DNA of 22,961 nt from CABMGU01 sp035292785. GTDB lineage: Archaea > Nanobdellota > Nanobdellia > Woesearchaeales > ARS49. The notes below the pieces were generated by a model that saw only the letters and a list, made by a program, of their open reading frames with translations, was not told the origin of the DNA and did not search any database. The translations under genes were made by a program, and so were the position numbers. Location: assembly GCA_035292785.1 (NCBI GenBank), contig DATDPK010000003.1:1-22961 (forward strand). Reading direction: 5' to 3'. Positions within the stretch are counted from its first letter, which is position 1, and every line of letters begins with the position of its first letter. Of the stretch, positions 13,921-20,864 are shown piece by piece.

Positions 13921-14790
13921 ATGGACGAACTATTCAAGGAATTTGAAAGGCCTCCGCCATTGGCAAATGGCACGCGGGTTGGAAAATATGAAATAACCTC
14001 TCATCTCGGCTCAGGAGGGTTCTCATATGTTTACCACGCCCGTGACACCGAAACAGGTTCTATGCTTGGATTGAAAATTCTGCGTTCTGATGCGCCTGTT
14101 GTCACGCATGATACGATTAAGTGGGAGGCAGAGATTGGAAAAATTATTGGAGAGCATCCTAACATCGTGGCAGTTTATGGGGCCGGAGAGGAGAATGGCT
14201 TGAGGTTTCTTTCAATGGAGTTTGTTGAAGGCAAGAATCTTGAAGATTTGGTTAATGGAAAGAAGCTTGCCGTGAAAACAGCTCTTGAAACTGCGCGGGA
14301 TGTTGCTTTGGCTCTTGCTCACATCCATGGCAAACAGGTCATTCATTGTGATGTTAAGCCCAAGAACGTTCTTGTTGGGCAGCGCACAAAACTGTTTGAT
14401 TTTGGGCAGGCTTACCGCAGTGACTTGGGTCTTCCTACATATGACGGCAACACTATTGTTGGGACTCTTCATTATGTGGCGCCTGAAATATTCAAAGGAA
14501 ATAGTCCTTCTGCGCGCTCAGACATTTTTTCATTGGGCGCCACTTTATATCAATCGCTGACCGGCCTCAATGCATTTGAAGGCGCTGGTGAGAGAGATAC
14601 TATTTCAAAAATTTTATCCGAGCCGCCTGCTCCGATTAAAGCGTATAGGCAGGATGTTCCTGCGCCAATTGAGAATATTTGTTTGAAAGCGCTGGAAAAA
14701 AATCCAGACAATCGTCATCAGTCTGCCGCTGCTTTTGCCGCAGATGTTGAGCTTGCATTGCAGGGTTTACAGGGCGCACCCGCAGAATAA
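13921..14790 (+). CDS. Hanks-type Ser/Thr protein kinase, soluble, catalytic domain only
   Basis: A 289-aa PknB-like kinase. Seen in order: glycine loop LGSGGFSYVY (29-38), VAIK-type lysine K52 (LGLKIL), helix-C acid in EAEIGKII, EHPNIVAVYG, catalytic loop IHCDVKPKN (141-149; D144, K146, N149), DFG at 160-162, VAPEIF (APE 187-189), SDIFSLGATLY with D201. All key residues are present, so it should be active. The HRD arginine is Cys (HCD), making it a non-RD kinase probably not needing activation-loop phosphorylation. There is no membrane segment, PASTA or other sensory domain. It resembles bacterial kinases rather than the RIO/Bud32 types usual in archaea, suggesting transfer. No phosphatase is nearby. 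Its 3' end overlaps the small zinc-ribbon gene by 24 bp, tail to tail. Confidence 0.93.
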   Translation: MDELFKEFERPPPLANGTRVGKYEITSHLGSGGFSYVYHARDTETGSMLGLKILRSDAPVVTHDTIKWEAEIGKIIGEHPNIVAVYGAGEENGLRFLSMEFVEGKNLEDLVNGKKLAVKTALETARDVALALAHIHGKQVIHCDVKPKNVLVGQRTKLFDFGQAYRSDLGLPTYDGNTIVGTLHYVAPEIFKGNSPSARSDIFSLGATLYQSLTGLNAFEGAGERDTISKILSEPPAPIKAYRQDVPAPIENICLKALEKNPDNRHQSAAAFAADVELALQGLQGAPAE

Positions 14791-14913
14791 GCAGGTTAGA
14801 ATTTGCCTTTCGTCATCAAATCTTGTGTCGCGCTCGTAATGCACAATATGCTTGCATCCTGGACATTTTGGTTCTATCAATTCAACAGTGTCAAAGTATC
14901 TTATCGGTTCCAT
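14767..14913 (-). CDS. 48-aa zinc-ribbon protein
   Basis: A short gene reading MEPIRYFDTVELIEP, then CPGCKHIVHYERDTRF, then ILTCLFCGCAL. Two knuckles, CPGC (C17, C20) and CLFCGC (C41, C44, C46), are separated by 20 residues, as in rubredoxin-like or transcript-associated zinc ribbons. A strong GGAGGT lies eight bases before the ATG, which supports it as a real gene despite its size. It overlaps the kinase 3' end on the other strand and lies downstream of polB in the same direction (115-bp gap with its own possible TATA box AAATATAAAA near 14980). The ligand is unknown; nucleic acid or protein contacts are both possible. Confidence 0.8.
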   Translation of the reverse strand: MEPIRYFDTVELIEPKCPGCKHIVHYERDTRFDDERQILTCLFCGCAL

Positions 14914-15028
14914 TAGTGGCTACCTCCAGTTTGCTAAGTCCTCTTTTTAGATACAGATTTAGATTACTAAGAAGTTTGGCGTTTTATATTTAGTCCTGAA
15001 ATTTTATATAAATTTTAAACTTTTGGCA

Positions 15029-17443
15029 TCAAAACCCTGCCAGCGAACTTTGCTTCGTAGAACTTACCAAATCATCAACGCTTATTCCCAGTACTGCAAA
15101 TATTCTTTCTACTCCTGGAATTATCTGGTTTTGCACGTAATATTCGCCGTCGTATTCTTCTTGTGTTGTTTCTTCAGGCAGTTTTACTTTGTCGCGTATT
15201 ACTTTTCCTTTTCCTTTTACTACAACATATTTGACTATTGTTCCTGCTCCTACTGTTTTTCCTTTTGCTTCCATTCTTTGCGCTGCGGCAACGTGCGGTC
15301 CTACTGATGCATAAGCTCCTGTCCCTTTTGACAGCGCGGTATGAATCACGACTTTCTCCAATGGAATTTTATTTTTGCGCATGTCTTCAACTACTTGCTT
15401 TACATAGCTCTTGGCTTTTTTTGCGTCGTGTTCGCGCAATATTATGCTCAAAACTTCCTGTTGCACATCCTTCGCGATAAAGCTTAAATTCCTCCTCACT
15501 GATTCAAATCCTTTGATTTTCATGTTGTTTTTTTCGTCCAGCAGCGCATATTTTTTCTTTGCTCCGGACTCGCCTGCTTTTAGCGAGACAAATATTCCTG
15601 CTGGGTAGAATCCTTCGTAATCAAGTTCCATCAGTCCTGGCAAATCCTTGTTTATATTTTCCATTAATGCAAGCGCGTCTTCTTTTGTCTTTTTTTCTAA
15701 CAGCAAGAACACGCTGTCCGTGTCTGAATAAAGAACATTAAATCCTGTTTGCTGTGCTGTTTCTATTGCTTTGTGTATGTAGTGTCTTGCCCAGGCTGTT
15801 GTGCTTTCTGCGCATTCTATGCAGTACCATCTTGCTGGTGCAAAGCCCATATAGCCGTAGAAGCTGTTTGCCAGAACTTTCAGCGCTTCTGACCTTGCGG
15901 CAAGTAATGAATCCTTGCTTGTTTTCAGTTGTTTCTTTATCTCCGCCCTTCTTAATATCAAATCCGAAATCACTGTGCTGAATAATCCTTTTCTTTTTGT
16001 GCAGTACCAGAATGTTCCTCTTTCTGTTTCTATTTTTGGCGAGTTTTTGCAGCAGTCGCAGTTTAGTGTTCCTTTGCTGATGTTGTGTGATGCAATTATG
16101 CTCGGGTACAGGCTTCTGTAGTCGAAAACTATTATTTTCTGGTAGAATCCTGGTTTTGGCTCATATACAAATGCGCCTTTTATCCTGTCTGTCATCCTGC
16201 TCATTTCATCTCTTCTGTTTGGCCTGTTGAGAATTATTTCATTTCTTTCGCTTGCTTGGTTTATCAGATACCATTCAACAAATGTGGAGAAAGTCATCCT
16301 GTTTATGTCGTATGGTGGCAGTCTTATTATTCTGACAAATTCTATCAGGTTTGGCAGTACTTTTTCTGTTAAGTCGTAAGTGAGTTTGCAGTCTTGCAGG
16401 TTGTATTTGCAGTATTCTTCCAGTTCTTTTCCTCCGTCATCCCAAACTTTGAAGAATTTTTCCATGTCTACTTTGTGTTTTTGTGTGCCGAGCAGTTCTT
16501 TTGATACTTCATCAAGTCCATATGTACTTGTTTTCATCGACCTTGCAATGACTTTTCGTATGAATTTGAAAATGTCTATGTGCGCTATTCCTGTTATTCT
16601 TGCTTCTGATTGCGTTTTTCCTTTGATTTCAAGAGCGCTGTAGTCAAGCCCTAAATCCAGTTTTACTTTGTTTACTTTCGCCCTGTCGAATATGTACGGA
16701 AAGTCAAATCCGTCTGTGAAGTATCCGACAATCATATCCGGCCCATATTGTGTAACAAGTTCCACAAATCTTTGGAGCATATCTGCTTCTGACGCAACAA
16801 ATTCAATGTATTTTTCTTTTGATGGAAATTTCTTCCAAGTTATTACTCTTGAGAAATCTTTGCCGTGCAGCCCAATCATCAGTATGGGATTCTTTTTTGT
16901 ATCCATCCTGTTGTCCGGATTGTATGTTTCAATGTCAAGCGCAAGTATTTTTGGTGATGTGAATGCTTCATCGTCTTTTTTGCGTATTTTTTCTGCTTTT
17001 ATGCAGGGTACTTTTGATTCTGCCGGCACTTCCTTGCCCTCAACTTCCGTTAGCGTAAGTGGAATTATTCCCTTGTCAAGGAGATATCTGCGTGTGTAAA
17101 GTATATCATATTCGTAGACTCCATCTACGTTCGGCAGTTCTCTTACTATGTCTTTTATTACCGGCACTCCTTTTGGCACGTTCAAGAATATTTTTAGTGC
17201 CTCTATTTCGTGCTCGTTCAAATTCTTCTTGACTTTTTCTACGCGGACAACATGATAATCATCTTGTTTTATTTTTTCAATCTCTTTTTTGTCAACATCT
17301 CCAATCGCGTAGAAGTATGGCTCAAAGTTTTCATCCAGAATGCAAATCTGTTTGCCGTCTGTTGTCCGGCCGTATAGCTGTATGATTGGCTTGCCGTCCT
17401 TTACAACATAGTTTATGTCTGTTGGGTAAAAGCTTGTTTTCAC
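15029..17443 (-). CDS. polB: Family B DNA polymerase with 3'-5' exonuclease domain
   Basis: Replicative or repair polymerase, 804 aa in one chain, near the usual archaeal size. The N-terminal domain keeps the uracil read-ahead region (KGVPVIKDIV, EYDILYTRRYLLDKGIIP). Exonuclease: Exo I LALDIETYN (D170, E172), Exo II GYFTDGFDFPY (D247), Exo III YNLQD (Y347, D351). Polymerase: motif A DYRSLYPSII (D441), motif B KVLANSFYG (K522, Y529), motif C YSDTDS (D574, D576), and KKKYALLDE. Cysteines 462, 464, 465 and 481 lie where hyperthermophile enzymes have disulfides. The C-terminus KQSSLAGF resembles a PCNA-binding PIP box. In Exo II the usual Asn after Tyr is Phe242. The start is GTG with a TATA box 27 bp upstream and no ribosome-binding site, so it is leaderless. 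Confidence 0.97.
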   Translation of the reverse strand: MKTSFYPTDINYVVKDGKPIIQLYGRTTDGKQICILDENFEPYFYAIGDVDKKEIEKIKQDDYHVVRVEKVKKNLNEHEIEALKIFLNVPKGVPVIKDIVRELPNVDGVYEYDILYTRRYLLDKGIIPLTLTEVEGKEVPAESKVPCIKAEKIRKKDDEAFTSPKILALDIETYNPDNRMDTKKNPILMIGLHGKDFSRVITWKKFPSKEKYIEFVASEADMLQRFVELVTQYGPDMIVGYFTDGFDFPYIFDRAKVNKVKLDLGLDYSALEIKGKTQSEARITGIAHIDIFKFIRKVIARSMKTSTYGLDEVSKELLGTQKHKVDMEKFFKVWDDGGKELEEYCKYNLQDCKLTYDLTEKVLPNLIEFVRIIRLPPYDINRMTFSTFVEWYLINQASERNEIILNRPNRRDEMSRMTDRIKGAFVYEPKPGFYQKIIVFDYRSLYPSIIASHNISKGTLNCDCCKNSPKIETERGTFWYCTKRKGLFSTVISDLILRRAEIKKQLKTSKDSLLAARSEALKVLANSFYGYMGFAPARWYCIECAESTTAWARHYIHKAIETAQQTGFNVLYSDTDSVFLLLEKKTKEDALALMENINKDLPGLMELDYEGFYPAGIFVSLKAGESGAKKKYALLDEKNNMKIKGFESVRRNLSFIAKDVQQEVLSIILREHDAKKAKSYVKQVVEDMRKNKIPLEKVVIHTALSKGTGAYASVGPHVAAAQRMEAKGKTVGAGTIVKYVVVKGKGKVIRDKVKLPEETTQEEYDGEYYVQNQIIPGVERIFAVLGISVDDLVSSTKQSSLAGF

Positions 17444-17466
17444 GAGAATAAATGCAGTGTTTCAGG

Positions 17467-17474
17467 TTTTAAAT
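17467..17474 (-). promoter_or_regulatory. TATA box of polB
   Basis: On the minus strand ATTTAAAA is centred 27 bp before the GTG at 17443. This fits a leaderless transcript and supports the GTG as the true start. The box lies in the short gap after the response-regulator stop. Confidence 0.55.
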
Positions 17475-17480
17475 GTTCCG

Positions 17481-17858
17481 TTAAGCGTGCTCGTAAAAAG
17501 GAGCGTATTTTTCTGCCAGGCGCACTTGTCCTACCAGATCGTGAATATCAAAAGGCTTGTTCACTTGTCCTACTGTTCCAGGAATTTCTTCTCTGTGGTG
17601 GCCGCTCATTGCAATAATCGGCACTTCAGGTCTGTTCTGTTGCATGAATGCAATCAATTCAAGCCCGCTCATTCCAGGCAGCCTTAGGTCTGTTAGTAAA
17701 ACGTGTACACCATTTATTTCAGAAAGATATCTTACTGCTTCTTCTGCACTTGGAACCGTAACAACATCATACCCTCTTCGTCCAAGCGCGATTTCTGCAA
17801 GTTCACGAATATTTGGTTCGTCGTCAACTACCAATACCTTCTTTATACCATCACTCAC
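17481..17858 (-). CDS. Stand-alone response-regulator receiver domain (CheY-like)
   Basis: A 125-aa phospho-acceptor domain with no output domain. Acidic pocket D12 and D13 (VLVVDDEPNIRE), phospho-acceptor D57 (LLTDLRLPGMSG), switch Ser85 (IIAMSGHH) and Lys101 (VNKPF) are all present. I choose the GTG at 17858: it has a GAGTGA ribosome-binding sequence seven bases upstream and directly precedes the conserved GIKKVLVVDDE. An upstream in-frame ATG at 17894 lies inside the TATA box, so it should not be transcribed. The usual partners would be a histidine kinase and an effector; neither is in the window. It ends 37 bp before polB, and is divergent from the zinc-ribbon/NYN operon. Confidence 0.92.
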   Translation of the reverse strand: MSDGIKKVLVVDDEPNIRELAEIALGRRGYDVVTVPSAEEAVRYLSEINGVHVLLTDLRLPGMSGLELIAFMQQNRPEVPIIAMSGHHREEIPGTVGQVNKPFDIHDLVGQVRLAEKYAPFYEHA

Positions 17859-17892
17859 TTTTGCATCACTCTGTAATATTGCTATATTGAAC

Positions 17893-17959
17893 ATATATAA
17901 ACATATCTATACTCCAGTATATCATTTGCTATACTGATTCATTCGATACTTTTTTATAT
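17893..17959. promoter_or_regulatory. Divergent promoters of the receiver gene and the zinc-ribbon operon
   Basis: On the minus strand GTTTATATAT (about 17893-17902) predicts transcription from near 17871, leaving a short leader with GAGTGA before the GTG at 17858. On the plus strand TTTTTATATG (17951-17960) is centred about 25 bp before the ATG at 17980, predicting a leaderless mRNA. Confidence 0.55.
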
Positions 17960-17979
17960 GCAACCGCCAAATAATTGTT

Positions 17980-18120
17980 ATGGCTTTGCCTAAAGAGGTT
18001 ATTCCGCCAGGCGTCACACAGCGTTGCCCGAAGTGCAAAAAGCTTTCATTGGCTTTTGACCCGGCAACCAACAGGATTGTGTGCAGTGCCTGCGGATTTG
18101 AGGAGAGGTTGAGAGTATGA
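17980..18120 (+). CDS. 46-aa zinc-ribbon protein
   Basis: A short gene reading MALPKEVIPPGVTQ, then CPKCKKLSLAFDPATNR, then IVCSACGFEERLRV. Two CxxC knuckles (C16/C19 and C35/C38) 15 residues apart form a classical zinc ribbon. It opens the operon from a leaderless promoter, and its TGA overlaps the ATG of the NYN gene (ATGA), so the two are translationally coupled. The pairing suggests the ribbon could guide or bind RNA for the NYN nuclease, which is inference. Confidence 0.85.
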   Translation: MALPKEVIPPGVTQRCPKCKKLSLAFDPATNRIVCSACGFEERLRV

Positions 18121-18689
18121 CTGAAACACATAAAGCGCAGAGAGTTGGAGTTTTTGTTGACGTTCAGAATTTGTATTATTCTGCCCGTTTTGTTTACAAT
18201 GCCCACGTTAATTTCAAGGCGATTTTGCAGGAGGCCGTCAAGGATCGAACTTTAATCCGTGCCTTGGCTTATGTTATAAGAACAGAAGACATCAACAAGG
18301 AAAAGTTCTTTGATGCTCTCAGCCACATTGGTTTTGAAGTTCGCGCCAAGGATTTACAGATATTTTACGGCGGTGCAAAAAAAGGCGACTGGGATATTGG
18401 AATTGCTATGGACTGCATTGAGCTTGCTCCAAGGCTTGACACCATTGTTTTGGTGAGCGGAGATGGTGATTTTGTTCCTCTTATTGAGCATTTAAAGCGC
18501 GCTTTGGGCTGCCGTGTTGAGGTTGTTGCGTTTGGCAAGAGTGCAAGTGCAAAATCTGTTGAAGCGGCTGATGACTTTGTGGACTTGGACAAGAATACTA
18601 AGAAATATTTGATTAAGCCTGCTAAAAAAGTGCCTGTGAACAAGGAAGTTGAAACTCATCATATGGGTGTTAAGAATGGAAGTAAGTGA
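18117..18689 (+). CDS. NYN-domain (LabA/DUF88-like) putative ribonuclease
   Basis: A 190-aa PIN-like nuclease fold. The NYN signature is clear: RVGVFVDVQNLYYSAR (D15, N18) at the N-terminus, KKGDWDIGIAMDC (D93, D99) in the middle, and VLVSGDGDFVPLI (D116, D118) near 115-121. These acids form the metal-binding site of the family, most members of which are thought to cut RNA. The C-terminal 30 residues are basic and Lys-rich (KPAKKVPVNKEV), a possible RNA-binding tail. The start overlaps the zinc-ribbon stop; the 3' end overlaps thioredoxin by 14 bp. The substrate is unknown. No partner antitoxin is evident. Confidence 0.92.
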   Translation: MTETHKAQRVGVFVDVQNLYYSARFVYNAHVNFKAILQEAVKDRTLIRALAYVIRTEDINKEKFFDALSHIGFEVRAKDLQIFYGGAKKGDWDIGIAMDCIELAPRLDTIVLVSGDGDFVPLIEHLKRALGCRVEVVAFGKSASAKSVEAADDFVDLDKNTKKYLIKPAKKVPVNKEVETHHMGVKNGSK

Positions 18690-18993
18690 GGGAAATTTCA
18701 GCAACGAGGTTTTGAACAGCGATAAGCCTGTTGTGGTTGATTATTGGGCTCCGTGGTGCGGTCCTTGCAAGATGATTGCGCCTGTTTTTGAAAAGTTGTC
18801 AGGCGAAATAAATAATGTAAAGTTTGCTAAGGTTAATGTTGACGAAAACCAAGACCTTGCACAACAGCAGGGCATTTTGGGAATTCCTTGCATTATTATT
18901 TACAATAATGGTGAAGAGGTGGAGCGTGTTGTCGGCTTTCAGTCAGAGGAGCAGTTGAAGAGCAAGCTGACAAGGGCGCTTCAGTCGTTGTAA
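18676..18993 (+). CDS. trxA: Thioredoxin
   Basis: A 105-aa thioredoxin that reduces protein disulfides in the cytosol. Active site WCGPC (C28, C31) in VVVDYWAPWCGPCKMIAP, the buried acid D22, KVNVDENQDLA, and the cis-proline P71 in GILGIPCIIIYNNGEEV. The residue after the cis-proline is Cys72 instead of the usual Thr, giving a third cysteine close to the active site. I choose the ATG at 18676, preceded by GGGTGT inside the NYN gene. A reading from 18649 would add nine residues outside the fold. The TPI gene begins at the base after its stop. Confidence 0.95.
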   Translation: MEVSEGNFSNEVLNSDKPVVVDYWAPWCGPCKMIAPVFEKLSGEINNVKFAKVNVDENQDLAQQQGILGIPCIIIYNNGEEVERVVGFQSEEQLKSKLTRALQSL

Positions 18994-19644
18994 ATGCTCG
19001 CGATTATTAATTTCAAGGCTTACAAGACTTCTACAGGAGTAAATGCTGTTAAATTAGCTAAAATTTGTGAAAAGGTTGCAAAAAGATTAAAGGCAAACAT
19101 TGCAGTTGCTGTCCAGCCTTCAGACATTTTTGCTGTTGCCGCGAATGTAAAAATTCCTGTTCTTGCCCAGCACGTTGATGCCATTGAATTTGGCGCAAAG
19201 ACCGGCTGGATTTTACCTGAGAGCGTCCAACAGGCAGGCGCAATTGGAAGTTTGGTGAATCACTCTGAGCATCAGCTTCCTATGAATGCTATAAAGTCTA
19301 CAATCGAGCGTTTGCGCTCTCTTGGTATGCTTTCTGTTGTTTGCGCTAATACGCCTTCAACTGCCGTAAGAATAGCAGAGTTTAATCCTGACATTATTGC
19401 AATCGAGCCTCCAGAGCTGATTGGCGGAGATATTTCTGTATCAAAAGCAAAACCTGAAGTTATTACCCAGTCAACAAGGCAGATTAAGCACATTCCTGTT
19501 TTATGCGGTGCAGGAATAAAATCAAAAGATGATGTAAGAAAATCTGTGAAATTAGGCGCAAAAGGTATTTTGGTTGCTTCTGGCGTTACTAATGCTCAAA
19601 ACCCTGAGAAAGCTTTGACTGATTTGGTTCGTGGTCTAAACTAA
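18994..19644 (+). CDS. tpiA: Triosephosphate isomerase (archaeal short form)
   Basis: Interconverts dihydroxyacetone phosphate and glyceraldehyde 3-phosphate in glycolysis and gluconeogenesis. The 216-aa length matches the short tetrameric archaeal type. Visible: N6 and K8 in INFKAY, catalytic His90 in LVNHSEH, catalytic Glu138 in IIAIEPPELIGG, and the phosphate-binding loops VLCGAGIKSKDDV and GILVASGVTNAQNPEKAL. The ATG directly follows the thioredoxin TAA with no ribosome-binding sequence of its own, so translation is coupled. It is the last gene of the operon and overlaps the convergent 166-aa gene by 9 bp. Confidence 0.97.
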   Translation: MLAIINFKAYKTSTGVNAVKLAKICEKVAKRLKANIAVAVQPSDIFAVAANVKIPVLAQHVDAIEFGAKTGWILPESVQQAGAIGSLVNHSEHQLPMNAIKSTIERLRSLGMLSVVCANTPSTAVRIAEFNPDIIAIEPPELIGGDISVSKAKPEVITQSTRQIKHIPVLCGAGIKSKDDVRKSVKLGAKGILVASGVTNAQNPEKALTDLVRGLN

Positions 19645-20136
19645 GTCGAAGTGCCCGTAACCTTGCTTGCGCAAGTATTGATACACTGGAATGGAAACTC
19701 TGTTGAGAACACGAGCTATTCGTCCGCGGCGAGTTGACTTAAAAAAAGACACATCAATTCCCCTGGCTTTTAAAGCAGGCTCATTAATTGGGCTTGTTGC
19801 TCGACCATTAATGCGCGCAATTTGCTCTGGGTCAATGTTTAATTCTTCTAGCGCAGAATCAATGGAAGCATAGAATTGAGCATATGTCTGTTCGAGTCGT
19901 TTGTTACTGTAGTATCCAATGTGTGGATTGTTCTCTGCCACGCTTTTTTCACGCAATGTCCTCGTATCAACGCCACCAAAGGCCTCAAGATGCTTAACTG
20001 AAACACGCATCATCCCACCAGGTAGATTAAAGCGAAAATTATTCAGGTCTCTTGGTTGAATGTCGTCCGGATGCTCATCTAGATAGGCGATTAATTTTTT
20101 ATCAAGCGGAGATTCTGCCACAGGTCTTTCTGTCAT
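19636..20136 (-). CDS. Unrecognised 166-aa soluble protein
   Basis: No family recognised. It is hydrophilic with no signal or membrane segment. An N-terminal region with LDEHPDDIQPRDLNNFRF leads to a helical middle (KRLEQTYAQFYASIDSALEE, LNIDPEQIARINGRAT) and a basic C-terminal part (FFKSTRRGRIARVLNRVS, VYQYLRKQGYGHFDLV). The pattern IDPEQIARINGRA followed by a basic helix faintly resembles a helix-turn-helix DNA-binding segment, but I cannot confirm it. It shares a symmetric TATA box with the divergent gene at 20189 and is probably leaderless. Confidence 0.78.
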   Translation of the reverse strand: MTERPVAESPLDKKLIAYLDEHPDDIQPRDLNNFRFNLPGGMMRVSVKHLEAFGGVDTRTLREKSVAENNPHIGYYSNKRLEQTYAQFYASIDSALEELNIDPEQIARINGRATSPINEPALKARGIDVSFFKSTRRGRIARVLNRVSIPVYQYLRKQGYGHFDLV

Positions 20137-20157
20137 AACTACACAGTGACAAACTTA

Positions 20158-20167
20158 ATTTATAAAT
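20158..20167. promoter_or_regulatory. Palindromic TATA box shared by two divergent genes
   Basis: ATTTATAAAT is a perfect 10-bp palindrome centred at 20162.5. The start codons at 20136 (minus) and 20189 (plus) lie exactly 26.5 bp from that centre on either side. The spacing is ideal for leaderless transcription in both directions. Confidence 0.65.
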
Positions 20168-20188
20168 CTTTCGATTATATACGATAAT

Positions 20189-20455
20189 ATGGCCAAAAAA
20201 TACGTCCGCAAGTGGGCCAAGTTCAAGGAAGGCGGTCTTGGCGGCTGGAGCAAGTCTTTGCCTCAGTCAAAAAGGCGCGCAATTCTGGAAAAGCTTGTCA
20301 AGAGAGACAGTTATGCCACAGTTATCAGGCGTCTTCTTCAATTAAGAAACGTTACAAAAGATGAAGGAACTGTTATGAAAGCTTCTTCTGATATGCTTTA
20401 TCTGCGAAAGAAATTTGCAAAGCGCCCTGTTGTGCACAAGGGCAGGATGTGTTAG
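20189..20455 (+). CDS. Unrecognised 88-aa basic protein
   Basis: Basic helical protein, rich in Lys and Arg: VRKWAKFKEGGLGGWSKSL, PQSKRRAILEKLVKRD, YATVIRRLLQLRNVTKDEG, MLYLRKKFAKRPVVHKGRMC. The layout (Gly-Trp/Tyr-Ser start, S-x-x-x-R-R, then a helix ending RLLQLRNVT and a last D-x-x-x-L-R segment) reminds me weakly of the DUF5771 proteins of large DNA viruses; a profile search would settle it. It is probably nucleic-acid-binding. It is leaderless from the shared TATA box and is followed after 37 bp by another small gene with its own TATA box. Confidence 0.8.
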   Translation: MAKKYVRKWAKFKEGGLGGWSKSLPQSKRRAILEKLVKRDSYATVIRRLLQLRNVTKDEGTVMKASSDMLYLRKKFAKRPVVHKGRMC

Positions 20456-20462
20456 AAAAGGT

Positions 20463-20470
20463 TTTTATAA
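20463..20470 (+). promoter_or_regulatory. TATA box of the 123-aa gene
   Basis: TTTTATAA lies centred about 26 bp before the ATG at 20493 and directly after the stop of the preceding gene. It predicts a leaderless transcript and argues against a longer reading starting at 20415. Confidence 0.55.
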
Positions 20471-20492
20471 CCCGACAAAGCACGCTATTTTT

Positions 20493-20864
20493 ATGAACCC
20501 TGTTGAAGGATATATTGTAAGATTGCTGAAAAGTTTTGGGCTCCCTGCTGACGCAGAGTTTTATTTGGACAGCATTGCGTTTCAGGCTCAGCAGTCAGGG
20601 CAGGAACAAATTGCCGTTATGAGGGGGTTGGATCACGCAGCTTCTATCGCAAAGTATTACAAATGCCCCATTGATGCGCTTAAACTTCTGGATAAGGCAA
20701 TGCCAGAGTATGTGCAGATAAGGGTCAATCCTGATGCTAAAAGCGGTTTGGAGGATTTGCACCGCATTGAATGGGAAATTTCTCAAAGGGGCAAAAAGAA
20801 ATTGGAAATTACAAATCTTGGTGCAAGAATTAAACAGCATATGCTTGGAATTACACAGCCCTGA
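20493..20864 (+). CDS. Unrecognised 123-aa helical protein
   Basis: No family recognised. The sequence is mostly helical: VEGYIVRLLKSFGLPADAEF, QAQQSGQEQIAVMRGLDHA, AASIAKYYKCPIDALKLLDK, then a more polar part with VQIRVNPDAKSGLEDLHRI and a basic C-terminus (RGKKKLEITNLGARIKQHML). No signal or membrane segment. The ATG at 20493 is chosen from the TATA spacing. Its 3' end overlaps the convergent membrane-protein gene by 14 bp. Confidence 0.78.
   Translation: MNPVEGYIVRLLKSFGLPADAEFYLDSIAFQAQQSGQEQIAVMRGLDHAASIAKYYKCPIDALKLLDKAMPEYVQIRVNPDAKSGLEDLHRIEWEISQRGKKKLEITNLGARIKQHMLGITQP

Noticed and set aside
17895..17979. A minus-strand frame from 18206 across the zinc-ribbon gene
   Set aside because: It runs antisense to the zinc ribbon and NYN start, both of which have clear motifs and coupled starts.
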